DNA from: JAKVJE01 sp047722305
GTDB lineage: Bacteria > Actinomycetota > Actinomycetes > Actinomycetales > Microbacteriaceae
Assembly: GCA_047722305.1 (NCBI GenBank)
Contig: JBDNYM010000001.1
Span: 62,001 to 126,000 of the forward strand
Reading direction: 5' to 3'
Length of the DNA stretch: 64,000 nt
This document shows, one piece after another, positions 17,601-27,178 of this stretch (position 1 is its first letter; every line of letters starts with the position of its first letter). Made by a program: the position numbers and the translations under genes. Below the pieces are notes generated by a model, which did no database searches, was not told where the DNA came from, and saw nothing but the letters and a program-made list of their open reading frames with translations.

Positions 17601-17621
17601 GGGGTGCAAATCTTGCACCCC
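17601..17621. repeat. Perfect 9-bp inverted repeat in the 491-bp gap before the defence operon
   Basis: GGGGTGCAA and TTGCACCCC are separated by ATC. No T-run follows, so it is more likely a protein-binding site than a terminator. The surrounding gap (17438-17928) contains short frames without recognisable homology and no convincing gene. Confidence 0.4.
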
Positions 17622-17870
17622 GTTGGGCTTCTGGGGGGCTTGGTTCTCGGACGCTGGCGGCGGCGTACGGGCTGCTGCCGGTGTCGAACATCAGAACGTG
17701 TCGCGTGAGCCAGAGTTTACAAGAACGGGAAGGCTCTGCCGACCCCGATCGCCAGCAGGACGCGGCGGCCTCTCGCTCGCCGAGCGATCGCCATCTTCAG
17801 GGTTGAAGGTCCCCACACCTCGACACACGTCGTTCAGACCCGCAGAAACCCGGCTCAATCCGTACTCATA

Positions 17871-17891
17871 CCAGTAGGATCGGAGTACTGG
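17871..17891 (+). promoter_or_regulatory. Promoter with overlapping operator for the defence operon
   Basis: CCAGTA (17871-17876) and TACTGG (17886-17891) form an inverted repeat with a 9-nt spacer. TAGGAT at 17875-17880 inside it fits a -10 box. It lies about 40 nt before the HTH gene that heads the operon, so that protein (or another regulator) could repress the operon here. No clear -35 box is seen. Confidence 0.45.
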
Positions 17892-17928
17892 CTCATGTTT
17901 GGGCCACCCTTCCGGAGGGAGAACCGAC

Positions 17929-18129
17929 GTGACTGAGCCCTGGCTGTCCGCAGGCGACATCGCCGCCCACCTAGGCGTCACCAAAGACACGGTCTACACG
18001 TGGATCTCCGAGAAGGCCATGCCTGCTCACAAGGTCGGCCGCCTCTGGAAGTTCCAGGCCAGCGAAGTCGACGACTGGGTGCGTAGTGACGCCGCTGCCG
18101 ATAGCGCACCCGACAAGGCAGGTGAATAA
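17929..18129 (+). CDS. Small HTH DNA-binding protein heading the defence operon
   Basis: A 66-residue MerR/excisionase-type helix-turn-helix protein: LSAGDIAAHLGVTKDTVYTW followed by the wing KVGRLWKFQASEVDDWV and an acidic tail. The GTG at 17929 follows GGAGGG; the longer frame to 17899 would place the ribosome site inside the gene. It ends 5 nt before the helicase gene. Proteins of this kind are common as the first gene of restriction and helicase operons and may regulate them, though excisionase function is also possible. Confidence 0.8.
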   Translation: MTEPWLSAGDIAAHLGVTKDTVYTWISEKAMPAHKVGRLWKFQASEVDDWVRSDAAADSAPDKAGE

Positions 18130-18134
18130 CGCTC

Positions 18135-21100
18135 GTGCGAATCATCAATAACGTCACTGACCTGTTAGGCGACGACCTCAAGCACGAAATTACGCCAGGT
18201 TCCAAAGTCCGGATCGCCGCCTCCACGTTCTCGATCTTCGCCTTTGAGGCATTGAGGAAGGAACTGGAGAAGGTCAGCGAGTTGGATTTTATCTTCACAT
18301 CCCCTTCCTTCGTAACTGAGGAAGTAACCGACAAGATTCGCAAGGAGCGCCGGCAGTTCTTCATTCCGGCCGGGCACGCTGAGTCAAGCCTTGCCGGCTC
18401 GGGGTTTGAAATCCGACTGCGTAACAAGCTGACCCAGAAAGCTATCGCTCACGAGTGTGCGGACTGGGTTCGTCGCAAGGTCAGGTTCTATTCGAACACC
18501 ACCGGCAATCCTATGCAGCAATTCGCCGTGCTCGACGACAAGACTGCCTACACCCAGCTGCAAGGTTTCACCACCGCCGACCTCGGCTACGAACGTGGCA
18601 ACGCGGTATCCAACTTCGTGAACCGCCTTGATGAGACGCCGATGACCGAGCAGTACATGCACTTGTTCGACCAGATTTGGAACAACCCAGATCAGGTGCA
18701 TGATGTTACCGACGCCGTGTACGAGCACATTGCCAGCGTCTACGCGGAGAACTCTCCAGCACGCATCTACTTCCTGATTCTCTACAATTTGTTCGCTGAT
18801 TTCCTTGATGACGTCAACGATGACGTCCTACCCAACGATCGCACTGGATACCAGGACACGAAGGTCTGGCGGAGCCTCTACAATTTCCAGCGGGATGCCG
18901 CGACCGGCATCATCAACAAACTTGAGACTTATAACGGCTGCATCCTCGCCGACTCCGTCGGTCTCGGCAAGACGTTCACAGCACTGGCCGTCATCAAGTA
19001 CTACGAGCTACGCAACAAGTCCGTGCTGGTCCTATGCCCCAAGAAGCTGGCGGAAAATTGGACGAACTACAACTCGAACTACACCACCAACCTCTTCCGC
19101 GAGGACCGCTTCGCCTACGATGTGCTCGCCCACACTGATCTCTTAAGGACGAGGGGCGAGTCCCTTGGCTTGGATCTGTCACGGATCAACTGGGGCAACT
19201 ACGACCTCGTCGTCATCGATGAGTCCCACAACTTCCGCAACGCCGACTACGCCGAAGAGAAAGAGTCGCGTTACCAGCGCCTCATGCGCCAGGTCATCAA
19301 GGAGGGCGTGAAGACCAAGGTGCTCATGCTGTCGGCAACCCCGGTGAACAACCGATTCAACGACCTGAAGAACCAGCTCCAGCTCGCTTACGAGGGCGAA
19401 TCAGAGAACCTCGCCAAACACCTTGACATCTCCACCAGTGTAGAGAAGGTCTTCTCCGACGCTCAGCAGGTCTTCAACGAGTGGTCCAAACTCGACTCTG
19501 AGCAGCGCACCACCGAGCGGATTCTGAAGATGCTGGACTTCGACTTCTTCGAACTGTTGGACTCCGTGACAATCGCCCGCTCCCGTAGGCACATCCAGAC
19601 CTTCTACGACACCAGTAAGATCGGGACCTTCCCTGAACGCTTGAAACCGATCTCAGTCAGGGAGCCGCTGACCGAACTGACTGACGTGCCGAGTTTCAAC
19701 GACATCTTCGAACAGCTCCAAGCACTCACCCTGGCCGTATACACCCCATTGGCCTACGTGTTCCCTTCACGCCGAGCCAAGTACGAGGACATGTACAACA
19801 TCACCGCAGGGAACGCTCGATCCAACCTTGGGCAGGCAGGACGCGAGCAGGGCCTCAAACAGCTCATGACGGTCAACCTCCTCAAGCGGTTGGAAAGCTC
19901 GGTCGAAGCATTCCGGCTGACACTGGGCAAGGTCCAAGCCTCTGTCACACACACCCTGTCCCGGATCAGCAACCACGCTGGAAACCTCGCCGGCCTTGTC
20001 CCGGACATGGCGGGGCAAGACTTCGATATCGACGACGAGGACGACGCCAACATCGAGGCCCTCTCTTTTGGGGAGAAGATCCGCATCGACCTGGACGACC
20101 TCGACATCGAGTCCTGGCAACGCGACCTGTGGAACGATCGTGAGACCCTGCGTGAACTCCTTGACGAGATGAACAAGGTCACCCCCGATCACGATCTGAA
20201 ACTCCGCAAGCTCAAGGAACTCATACGAGCCAAGGAGCAGCGCCCGATCAACCCGGGCAACCGGAAGGTCCTCGTCTTCTCTGCCTTCGCGGACACCACC
20301 GACTATCTCTACCGCAACCTCTCGCCAGCATTGACTGGGGCAGGGCTAGACTGTGCGGTTATCACCGGCAGCAGTCACGGGGCAAAATCCACGCTGGGAA
20401 CGGGATTCGACTTCCAGCAGATCATGTCTCTATTCTCCCCGCGCTCCAAACAACGTGACCTGACGATGCCAGGTGAAGCACGCGAACTGGATGTCCTGAT
20501 CGGCACCGACGTCATTAGCGAAGGTCAGAACCTCCAGGACTGCGACTACCTCATCAACTATGACATCCACTGGAACCCGGTTCGTATCATCCAGAGATTC
20601 GGGCGCATCGACCGCATCGGGTCAACCAACAAGGTCATCCAGCTGGTGAACTTCTGGCCTGACATCTCCTTGGACGAGTACATCAACCTCAAGGAGCGGG
20701 TCGAGAACAGGATGGTCATCGCTGACGTAGCGGGCACGGCCGACGACAACCCCCTCACCCAAGAGAATGCTGACGCCGCGTTCCGCAAAGAGCAGCTCCG
20801 CCGACTCCAGGACGAAGTCATCGAACTTGAAGATGTTCACACTGGAGTATCCATCACCGATCTCGGACTCAACGACTTCCGGATGGATCTGCTCGGCTAC
20901 ATCAAGCAGTACGGCGACCTGGCGACCACCCCCAAGGGCCTGCATGCTGTCATTCCGTCCAATCCCGGCAAGGGCCTCGTGCCGGGGGTGATCTTCGCCT
21001 TGCGCAACATCAACGCGGACCAGCACATCAACCGCGGCAACCGTCTGCATCCTCACTACCTCATCTACCTTGACGAGGCCGGCAAGGTCATCGCCGATCA

Positions 21101-21410
21101 CACAAACCCAAAGCACCTCCTTGATCTGCTCCGCACCGGATGCCGCCCCCATGATGTTCCGATCCCCGCAGCCGTCCAGAGGTTCAACCAGGAGACCCGG
21201 GACGGCACCAATATGAGCACGTATTCCCAGTTGCTCACGGACGCGATTCACTCGATGATCGAGGTCACAGAGGAACGCGACATTGACAGCCTCTTCACCC
21301 TTGGGCACACCACGGCCCTGGCCCAGACCATCGTGGGGCTCGACGACTTTGAACTCACCGCGTTCATCGCCGTCGTCAACCCTGATGAGGAGATGAGCGG
21401 CCGTGGCTGA
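18135..21410 (+). CDS. SNF2-type helicase with N-terminal phospholipase D-like domain
   Basis: A 1091-residue superfamily 2 translocase. The first ~190 residues look like a PLD-type domain, but the expected HxK motif is absent at MQQFAVLDD, so it is probably not catalytic. The ATPase core has Walker A DSVGLGKT (273-280), DESH (362-365) and LSATPVNNR. The second RecA lobe has GTDVISEGQNLQDCDY and QRFGRIDRIGS. The GTG start lies 5 nt after the HTH gene, and the end overlaps the DUF4391 gene. Similar helicases occur in DISARM and other methylase-linked defence systems, where they probably move along DNA. Confidence 0.88.
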   Translation: MRIINNVTDLLGDDLKHEITPGSKVRIAASTFSIFAFEALRKELEKVSELDFIFTSPSFVTEEVTDKIRKERRQFFIPAGHAESSLAGSGFEIRLRNKLTQKAIAHECADWVRRKVRFYSNTTGNPMQQFAVLDDKTAYTQLQGFTTADLGYERGNAVSNFVNRLDETPMTEQYMHLFDQIWNNPDQVHDVTDAVYEHIASVYAENSPARIYFLILYNLFADFLDDVNDDVLPNDRTGYQDTKVWRSLYNFQRDAATGIINKLETYNGCILADSVGLGKTFTALAVIKYYELRNKSVLVLCPKKLAENWTNYNSNYTTNLFREDRFAYDVLAHTDLLRTRGESLGLDLSRINWGNYDLVVIDESHNFRNADYAEEKESRYQRLMRQVIKEGVKTKVLMLSATPVNNRFNDLKNQLQLAYEGESENLAKHLDISTSVEKVFSDAQQVFNEWSKLDSEQRTTERILKMLDFDFFELLDSVTIARSRRHIQTFYDTSKIGTFPERLKPISVREPLTELTDVPSFNDIFEQLQALTLAVYTPLAYVFPSRRAKYEDMYNITAGNARSNLGQAGREQGLKQLMTVNLLKRLESSVEAFRLTLGKVQASVTHTLSRISNHAGNLAGLVPDMAGQDFDIDDEDDANIEALSFGEKIRIDLDDLDIESWQRDLWNDRETLRELLDEMNKVTPDHDLKLRKLKELIRAKEQRPINPGNRKVLVFSAFADTTDYLYRNLSPALTGAGLDCAVITGSSHGAKSTLGTGFDFQQIMSLFSPRSKQRDLTMPGEARELDVLIGTDVISEGQNLQDCDYLINYDIHWNPVRIIQRFGRIDRIGSTNKVIQLVNFWPDISLDEYINLKERVENRMVIADVAGTADDNPLTQENADAAFRKEQLRRLQDEVIELEDVHTGVSITDLGLNDFRMDLLGYIKQYGDLATTPKGLHAVIPSNPGKGLVPGVIFALRNINADQHINRGNRLHPHYLIYLDEAGKVIADHTNPKHLLDLLRTGCRPHDVPIPAAVQRFNQETRDGTNMSTYSQLLTDAIHSMIEVTEERDIDSLFTLGHTTALAQTIVGLDDFELTAFIAVVNPDEEMSGRG

Positions 21411-22083
21411 CCTGCTGTTTCAGTGGCCACCCGCCGCCCGATTCGGACGGCGGGTGGCCAAGGAGAAGTTCTACGAGCATGCCAACGTCAACGCCACTCT
21501 GCGCGACAGATTCATCAACGAGGTCGCACGCGTGACGTGGGCATATAAGCTCGCCGAGACCACCATCAACCTCACCGACAGCGACCAGGTCCCTGAAATC
21601 CAGGTGTTCCAGATAGACGCCAAGGGCACTGACGTATCGAAACCAGTGCTCGCAACGATCGACAAGACGATCCCGACCCCGATCATCTTCGAGGTGAACC
21701 GCAGCACAACGATCGGACATGAAGTCCGCATGATTGCCGCCCACAAGCTACTCGGCGCGAGGGCCCCAAGAATCAGCCAGTACTTCACCACCGACTGGCA
21801 GCCTGCGGACGCGGAACGTCAGCCTTTGCCGACCGCCATAACCCTGTCAGCCCTCTATGTCGAGCTGCTGGAGCCACTGACGAACGTCAAGGTCCGTGCA
21901 GGTGAAGCAATGTCAGAGGTCGCTGACAGACTCGGCACCGTCGGCAGGCTCGAACGCGAGATCAGGACATTGGCGCGAAAACTAAACGCCGAGAAGCAGC
22001 TCAACCGCAGGGTCGAGCTGCGTCGCGCCCTCAAGATCAAACAAGAACAGTTGGCTGATCTCACAGAACGAAGGCAGAGGTAA
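21403..22083 (+). CDS. DUF4391 domain-containing protein
   Basis: A 226-residue protein matching the DUF4391 pattern: FGRRVAKEKFYEHANVNATL at the start, then a middle ending in PTPIIFEVNR and RMIAAHK. A basic coiled-coil of about 50 residues closes the protein (REIRTLARKLNAEKQLNRRV). DUF4391 proteins are usually encoded between an SNF2 helicase and a DNA methyltransferase, as here; their biochemical role is unknown. The GTG start overlaps the helicase stop, indicating translational coupling. Confidence 0.8.
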   Translation: MADLLFQWPPAARFGRRVAKEKFYEHANVNATLRDRFINEVARVTWAYKLAETTINLTDSDQVPEIQVFQIDAKGTDVSKPVLATIDKTIPTPIIFEVNRSTTIGHEVRMIAAHKLLGARAPRISQYFTTDWQPADAERQPLPTAITLSALYVELLEPLTNVKVRAGEAMSEVADRLGTVGRLEREIRTLARKLNAEKQLNRRVELRRALKIKQEQLADLTERRQR

Positions 22084-22087
22084 CACC

Positions 22088-24043
22088 GTGGACAAGTTGC
22101 GTATGACATCGCCTAATCTGACCGAGGAGAACATCGAAAAGATCGCCGAGCTGTTCCCCACGGTCATAACGGAAACCCTCGATGCCGATGGCAACCCCCA
22201 GCGCACCATCGACTTCGATCTTCTCCGACAGGAGCTCTCTGACCACATCGTCGAAGGTCCGCAGGAACGGTACCGGCTCGACTGGCCCGGCAAGCGAGCA
22301 GCCGCCTTTGCTGCCAACGCGCCGATCGCCAAGACGTTGCGTCCTGTCCGTGAGGAATCGGTCGACTTCGACACGACGAAGAACCTGTTTATCGAGGGTG
22401 ACAACCTCGACGCACTCAAACTGCTTCAGGAATCCTACCTCGGCAAGGTCAAACTCATCTACATCGACCCGCCATACAACACAGGGAACGATTTCGTTTA
22501 TGATGATGAATTTGCCGAATCCACCACTGAGTATCTGCAGCATTCTGGACAAATATCTGAATCGGGCGAGCGACTTGTCGCGAATACCGAATCCAACGGT
22601 AAGTTCCATTCTGATTGGCTCAGCATGATATATCCCAGGCTTCGCCTAGCTCGGAATCTTCTCACGGAAGATGGAATAATATTTATTTCGATCGACGATG
22701 GAGAGCACTCTGATCTTGTCGAAGTAGTAAAGGAAATCTTCGGCACGCGTAACTACATTGCATCAGTTGCAAGGGTAACCAAGAAGACCTCCAATAAGGG
22801 AACCCACTTTGCTCCGTCCAAAGATTACCTAGTCGCAGTAGCGCGTAACGTAGAGGCCCTTCATCCTTTAATGGACAGCGTTTCGGATGAATATCGGAAG
22901 AAATTCTCAGGAGTCGACGCTCGAGGTCACTTCGCGACTGTGGGACTCTACCAAGCAAGCCTAGACCCGTTGCGAGGTTGCGTGAACCAGCGGTACTGGA
23001 TTGAAGCTCCCGACGGCACATTCTTGCTGCCTCCAGGGCCTAACCGTCCGAACTCGGTAACTGATGCGTCAAATCGCCCACCTGAGTCGCGGGAGGATCG
23101 GGTTTGGAGGTGGTCATTCGACTCTTACCTTGCGAAGAAGTCCTTACTCGTCTTCAAAGAAACGTCATCAAGTCCACTTCAAGATCAAAATGGTCAACAG
23201 TCACGCTGGAACGTATACACAAAGTATTATCTCGAAGACCGACTCGGAGATGGTATTCGCCCTCGTGACTTTCTCGATACCGTCACGAATGACCAAGGCA
23301 CAAAGGCTCTGAGTAAGCTGGGGCTTGGAGGAATCTTTGATTTCGCCAAGCCGCCGCAGCTTGTGTCAAAGTTTCTCACATGGATTGATGATCCTCAGGC
23401 TGTTGTCCTCGATTTCTTCGCAGGATCGGGAACAACAGGTCAAGCCGTACTCGATCAAAACGAACTCGACGGTGGAACTAGGAAATTTGTCTGTATTCAG
23501 CTTAATGAAGACTGTCCTGAAGGCTCTGCGGCAAGAAACGCGGGCTTCATATCTATCGCTGCTGTTGCACGCGAGAGAATTCGACGTGCGGCACAGGCGA
23601 TACGTGACCGAGGGTCCTTCAACGCAAGTGCTATTGATCTTGGTTTCCGCACGTTATCTGTAGATACGACAAATATTATTGACAACCTCCGGACCCCCGA
23701 CGTAACGCTCCAAAGCGAGCTGGAAACATTCAGAAGTAGCGTAAAGTCCGACCGTTCCGACGAAGACTTATTATTCCAGATACTCCTTGATTGGGGCTTA
23801 GAACTATCGCTCCCGATCAGTCTCGTCGATATGGCTGGATGCAAGGTCTTCTCTGTCGATGACGATGCACTGCTTGCCTGCTTTGCTAGTGATATCAGTG
23901 ATGATGCCATTCATGAAATGGCACGACGCAAACCATTACGTGCTGTGTTCCGTGATGATTGTTTCGAGTCTGACGACGCGCGAATCAACGCTGAGCAGGT
24001 TTTCCGTGAAGTGTCGCCATCGACTGAAGTGAAGGCGATCTGA
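22088..24043 (+). CDS. Type III-like site-specific DNA (adenine-N6) methyltransferase, Mod
   Basis: A 651-residue methyltransferase. The catalytic motif DPPY (127-130, in IYIDPPYNTGNDF) precedes the AdoMet-binding motif DFFAGSG (442-448), the beta-class order typical of type III Mod subunits. The ~300 residues between them should hold the target-recognition domain; from about 22490 the DNA is clearly poorer in G+C than the genes around it. The gene starts 4 nt after the DUF4391 stop and ends 5 nt before Res. It should mark host DNA and give specificity to the Mod-Res complex. Confidence 0.9.
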   Translation: MDKLRMTSPNLTEENIEKIAELFPTVITETLDADGNPQRTIDFDLLRQELSDHIVEGPQERYRLDWPGKRAAAFAANAPIAKTLRPVREESVDFDTTKNLFIEGDNLDALKLLQESYLGKVKLIYIDPPYNTGNDFVYDDEFAESTTEYLQHSGQISESGERLVANTESNGKFHSDWLSMIYPRLRLARNLLTEDGIIFISIDDGEHSDLVEVVKEIFGTRNYIASVARVTKKTSNKGTHFAPSKDYLVAVARNVEALHPLMDSVSDEYRKKFSGVDARGHFATVGLYQASLDPLRGCVNQRYWIEAPDGTFLLPPGPNRPNSVTDASNRPPESREDRVWRWSFDSYLAKKSLLVFKETSSSPLQDQNGQQSRWNVYTKYYLEDRLGDGIRPRDFLDTVTNDQGTKALSKLGLGGIFDFAKPPQLVSKFLTWIDDPQAVVLDFFAGSGTTGQAVLDQNELDGGTRKFVCIQLNEDCPEGSAARNAGFISIAAVARERIRRAAQAIRDRGSFNASAIDLGFRTLSVDTTNIIDNLRTPDVTLQSELETFRSSVKSDRSDEDLLFQILLDWGLELSLPISLVDMAGCKVFSVDDDALLACFASDISDDAIHEMARRKPLRAVFRDDCFESDDARINAEQVFREVSPSTEVKAI

Positions 24044-24048
24044 TCAAG

Positions 24049-27000
24049 ATGAAGCTTCAGTTCAAGGTCCAGCAGTATCAGACGGACTCGGTCAACGCAG
24101 TCGTTGATGTGTTCGACGGCCAGCCCAAGTATGACGGGACCTCCTATCGTGTCGACCCTGGCCAGGTTCGTTCAGGTATGACCCCGCTGTATGCAGACTC
24201 GGGGCTGCGAAACGCGGAGATCACACTTAACGATGCCCAACTACTCGCCAATGTGCAGAAGGTGCAGCGGACTGAAAACCTCCCGCTGTCGACCTCGCTC
24301 AAAGACAGCAAGGCGGCCCCGCATGCTCCGAACCTGGACGTGGAGATGGAGACCGGCACCGGCAAGACGTACGTCTACATCAAGACCATCATGGAACTGC
24401 ACAAGCGGTACGGCTGGTCGAAATACATCATTGTCGTGCCTTCGATCGCCATCCGCGAGGGAGTGAAGAAGGCGTTCGACGTCACTGCCGACCATTTCCA
24501 GCAGTGGTACGGCACGAAGCCTCGCTCGTTCGTCTACAACTCGTCGCAGCTCCACGAGCTTGAGCGTTTCAGTTCGGACGCTGGCATACAGGTGATGATC
24601 ATTAACATCCAGGCCTTCAACGCGACCGGCAAGGACAACCGGCGTATCTACGACGTCCTGGACGACTTCCAGTCCCGCAAGCCGATTGACGTGATCGCTG
24701 CGAACCGCCCTATCGTCATCATCGACGAACCGCAGAAGATCGGCGCCGAGAAGTCGTTGAAGGCGCTGTCTAACTTCAACGGGCTGATGATGCTGCGCTA
24801 CTCGGCGACGCACAAGGTGGAGCACACGAAGGTGTACCGCTTGGATGCGCTGGATGCCTACAACCAGAAGCTCGTGAAGAAGATCGCCGTCCGGGGCATC
24901 ACCGTCAAGGGCCTTGCTGGTTCGACGGCTTACCTGTATTTAGAGGCTATCGAAATCTCGAAGGGTGCGCTACCGCGCGCGCGGGTTGAGATCGAAGTCC
25001 AGACCAAGACCGGGATCAAGCGGCAGGTCAAACGGGTGGAGAAGGGCACGAATCTTCACGACCTATCCAATGGGTTGGAAGCCTACCGGCCCGACGGTAA
25101 GTCGCTTGTGGTCGTCGACATCGACGCGAACCGGGACGTTATTGAGCTGAGCAATGGTGACATTGTCTTCGCCGGTCAGCTGGCCGATCGTGACGTCACC
25201 GAGAACACGAAACGTCGTATCCAGATTCGCGAGGTCATCCGTGCCCATCTGGACAAGGAGCGTGAGCTGTTCAGCCAAGGCATCAAAGTGTTGTCGTTGT
25301 TCTTCATCGACGAGGTCGCCAAGTACCGTGACTACTCGCGGGAGGACACGCTCGGCGAGTACGCCCGGATGTTCGAGGAAGAGTACGCGCTGATCCGCGG
25401 CGAAGTCTTGGGAGAGCTGGCCGTTGACGATGCGACCGCCGCTTACCAGACTTATCTGCGCCGCGACCCGGTCCGTAAGATTCACGAGGGCTACTTTTCG
25501 ATTGACAAGAAGACTAAGCATCAAGTTGATGGCAAGGTTTCCGGTCGAGGCGATGACAAGGGCGAGTCGATTGATACCGATGCCTATGACCTCATCCTCA
25601 AGAACAAGGAACGTCTCCTGTCCTTCGACGAGCCCGTCCGATTCATTTTCTCCCACTCGGCACTGCGTGAGGGATGGGACAACCCAAATGTGTTCGTCAT
25701 GGGAATGCTGAAGAAGAGCAACAACACTGTGTCACGGCGTCAGGAGATCGGCCGCGGGCTGCGCTTGGCTGTGGACCAGCGGGGTGATCGGATGGACGAG
25801 GCCACCGTCGGTGCCCGCGTCCAGGACATCAACGAGCTGACCGTGGTGACCGACGAATCGTATACAGACTTCGTGGACGGCCTTCAAAAGGAAATCTCCG
25901 AGTCTCTGGCCGCGCGTCCGCGCACGGCGAGCGTCAGCTTCTTCAAAGGCAAGACCATACAGACCGCCACGGGTGAGTCAGTGGTCGAAGAGCATTTGGC
26001 CAGAGCCATCTACAACTACTTGGCTCGCAATGACTACATCGACGACGACGGACATATCACCACTGCGTACAAAGACGCGAAGATCGAGGGGGCTCTGGCC
26101 GTGCCGACGTCGGACGTGTTGCGGCCGGTCGTCGACTTCATCTGGCCGTTGGTCGACTCCTTGTACATTGACGTACCCAAGCCTGGCGACGACCGCAAGC
26201 CGAAGAAGATACCCCTCAACGAGGCTAACTTCGGACGCAAGGAGTTCCAAACCCTGTGGGGCCGGATCAACCACAAGGCCGTCTATGAGGTTGCGTTCGA
26301 TTCCAGCGAGTTGATCCGCAAGGCCATCAGCCACATGGACAAGCATCTCAACGTAGCCTCCATGCAGTACGTGGTGCAGGCAGGGGAACAGCGTGACGAG
26401 CTGGAAGCTGACAATCTGTCCAAGGGCACCGGGTTCGCAGTGTCTTCCACAGAGACTGTGGCCGAGGCGCTCACGGCCGGGTCGCAAGTGAAATACGACC
26501 TCTTGGGCGAGATCGCAGAGAAGACGAAGCTCACCCGTCGAACTGTCGCGGCCATTCTCAAAGGCATCCGTTCGGACACGTTCGGCAAGTTCCGTCTCAA
26601 CCCCGAGCAATTCATCACCGAGTCGGCACGACTAATCAACGAGCAGAAGGCAACCGTTATCGTCGAGCACCTCGCCTACGACGCCTTGGACGAGACGTTC
26701 AACTCCGCGATCTTCACCGAGAACCAGACAAAGCAAGACCTCACCAATGCCGGGAATAAGCTTACCAAGCACATCTATGACTATGTGGTGACTGATTCCA
26801 AGGTGGAGCGTGCTTTCGTCAATGAACTAGACACCAGTGCGGAGGTTGCTGTCTATGCGAAGCTCCCAGGCGGGTTTTTCATTCCCACGCCAGTGGGTAA
26901 TTATAACCCAGACTGGGCGATCGCGTTCAAGGAGGGCAGCGTCAAACACATCTATTTCGTAGCGGAGACAAAAGGCTCCCTCTCGACACTCCAGCTCAAG

Positions 27001-27129
27001 GGCGTCGAAGACGCTAAAATCGAGTGCGCTCGCAAGTTCTTCGACTCGCTCAATAAGAAAAACGGCGACGAAGTCACCTACGACGTCGTCACCAATTACA
27101 CCGAGCTGATGCAGCTTGTCACAGCATGA
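24049..27129 (+). CDS. Type III-like restriction enzyme Res subunit (translocase/endonuclease)
   Basis: A 1026-residue protein with an SF2 ATPase core: Walker A TGTGKT (102-107), DEPQ (226-229), RYSATH, and the late motif EIGRGLRLAVDQRG. A C-terminal PD-(D/E)xK nuclease is complete: D955 in NPDWAI and E973-x-K975 in VAETKG. Both activities expected of a type III Res subunit are therefore present. It follows Mod by 5 nt. Together they should form an ATP-dependent restriction-modification enzyme; the recognition site cannot be predicted. Confidence 0.9.
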   Translation: MKLQFKVQQYQTDSVNAVVDVFDGQPKYDGTSYRVDPGQVRSGMTPLYADSGLRNAEITLNDAQLLANVQKVQRTENLPLSTSLKDSKAAPHAPNLDVEMETGTGKTYVYIKTIMELHKRYGWSKYIIVVPSIAIREGVKKAFDVTADHFQQWYGTKPRSFVYNSSQLHELERFSSDAGIQVMIINIQAFNATGKDNRRIYDVLDDFQSRKPIDVIAANRPIVIIDEPQKIGAEKSLKALSNFNGLMMLRYSATHKVEHTKVYRLDALDAYNQKLVKKIAVRGITVKGLAGSTAYLYLEAIEISKGALPRARVEIEVQTKTGIKRQVKRVEKGTNLHDLSNGLEAYRPDGKSLVVVDIDANRDVIELSNGDIVFAGQLADRDVTENTKRRIQIREVIRAHLDKERELFSQGIKVLSLFFIDEVAKYRDYSREDTLGEYARMFEEEYALIRGEVLGELAVDDATAAYQTYLRRDPVRKIHEGYFSIDKKTKHQVDGKVSGRGDDKGESIDTDAYDLILKNKERLLSFDEPVRFIFSHSALREGWDNPNVFVMGMLKKSNNTVSRRQEIGRGLRLAVDQRGDRMDEATVGARVQDINELTVVTDESYTDFVDGLQKEISESLAARPRTASVSFFKGKTIQTATGESVVEEHLARAIYNYLARNDYIDDDGHITTAYKDAKIEGALAVPTSDVLRPVVDFIWPLVDSLYIDVPKPGDDRKPKKIPLNEANFGRKEFQTLWGRINHKAVYEVAFDSSELIRKAISHMDKHLNVASMQYVVQAGEQRDELEADNLSKGTGFAVSSTETVAEALTAGSQVKYDLLGEIAEKTKLTRRTVAAILKGIRSDTFGKFRLNPEQFITESARLINEQKATVIVEHLAYDALDETFNSAIFTENQTKQDLTNAGNKLTKHIYDYVVTDSKVERAFVNELDTSAEVAVYAKLPGGFFIPTPVGNYNPDWAIAFKEGSVKHIYFVAETKGSLSTLQLKGVEDAKIECARKFFDSLNKKNGDEVTYDVVTNYTELMQLVTA

Positions 27130-27178
27130 TGCTCGCGGCAAGAGCCTGCGACAGTGAACTTTTGAGGAGGAATAAGCG

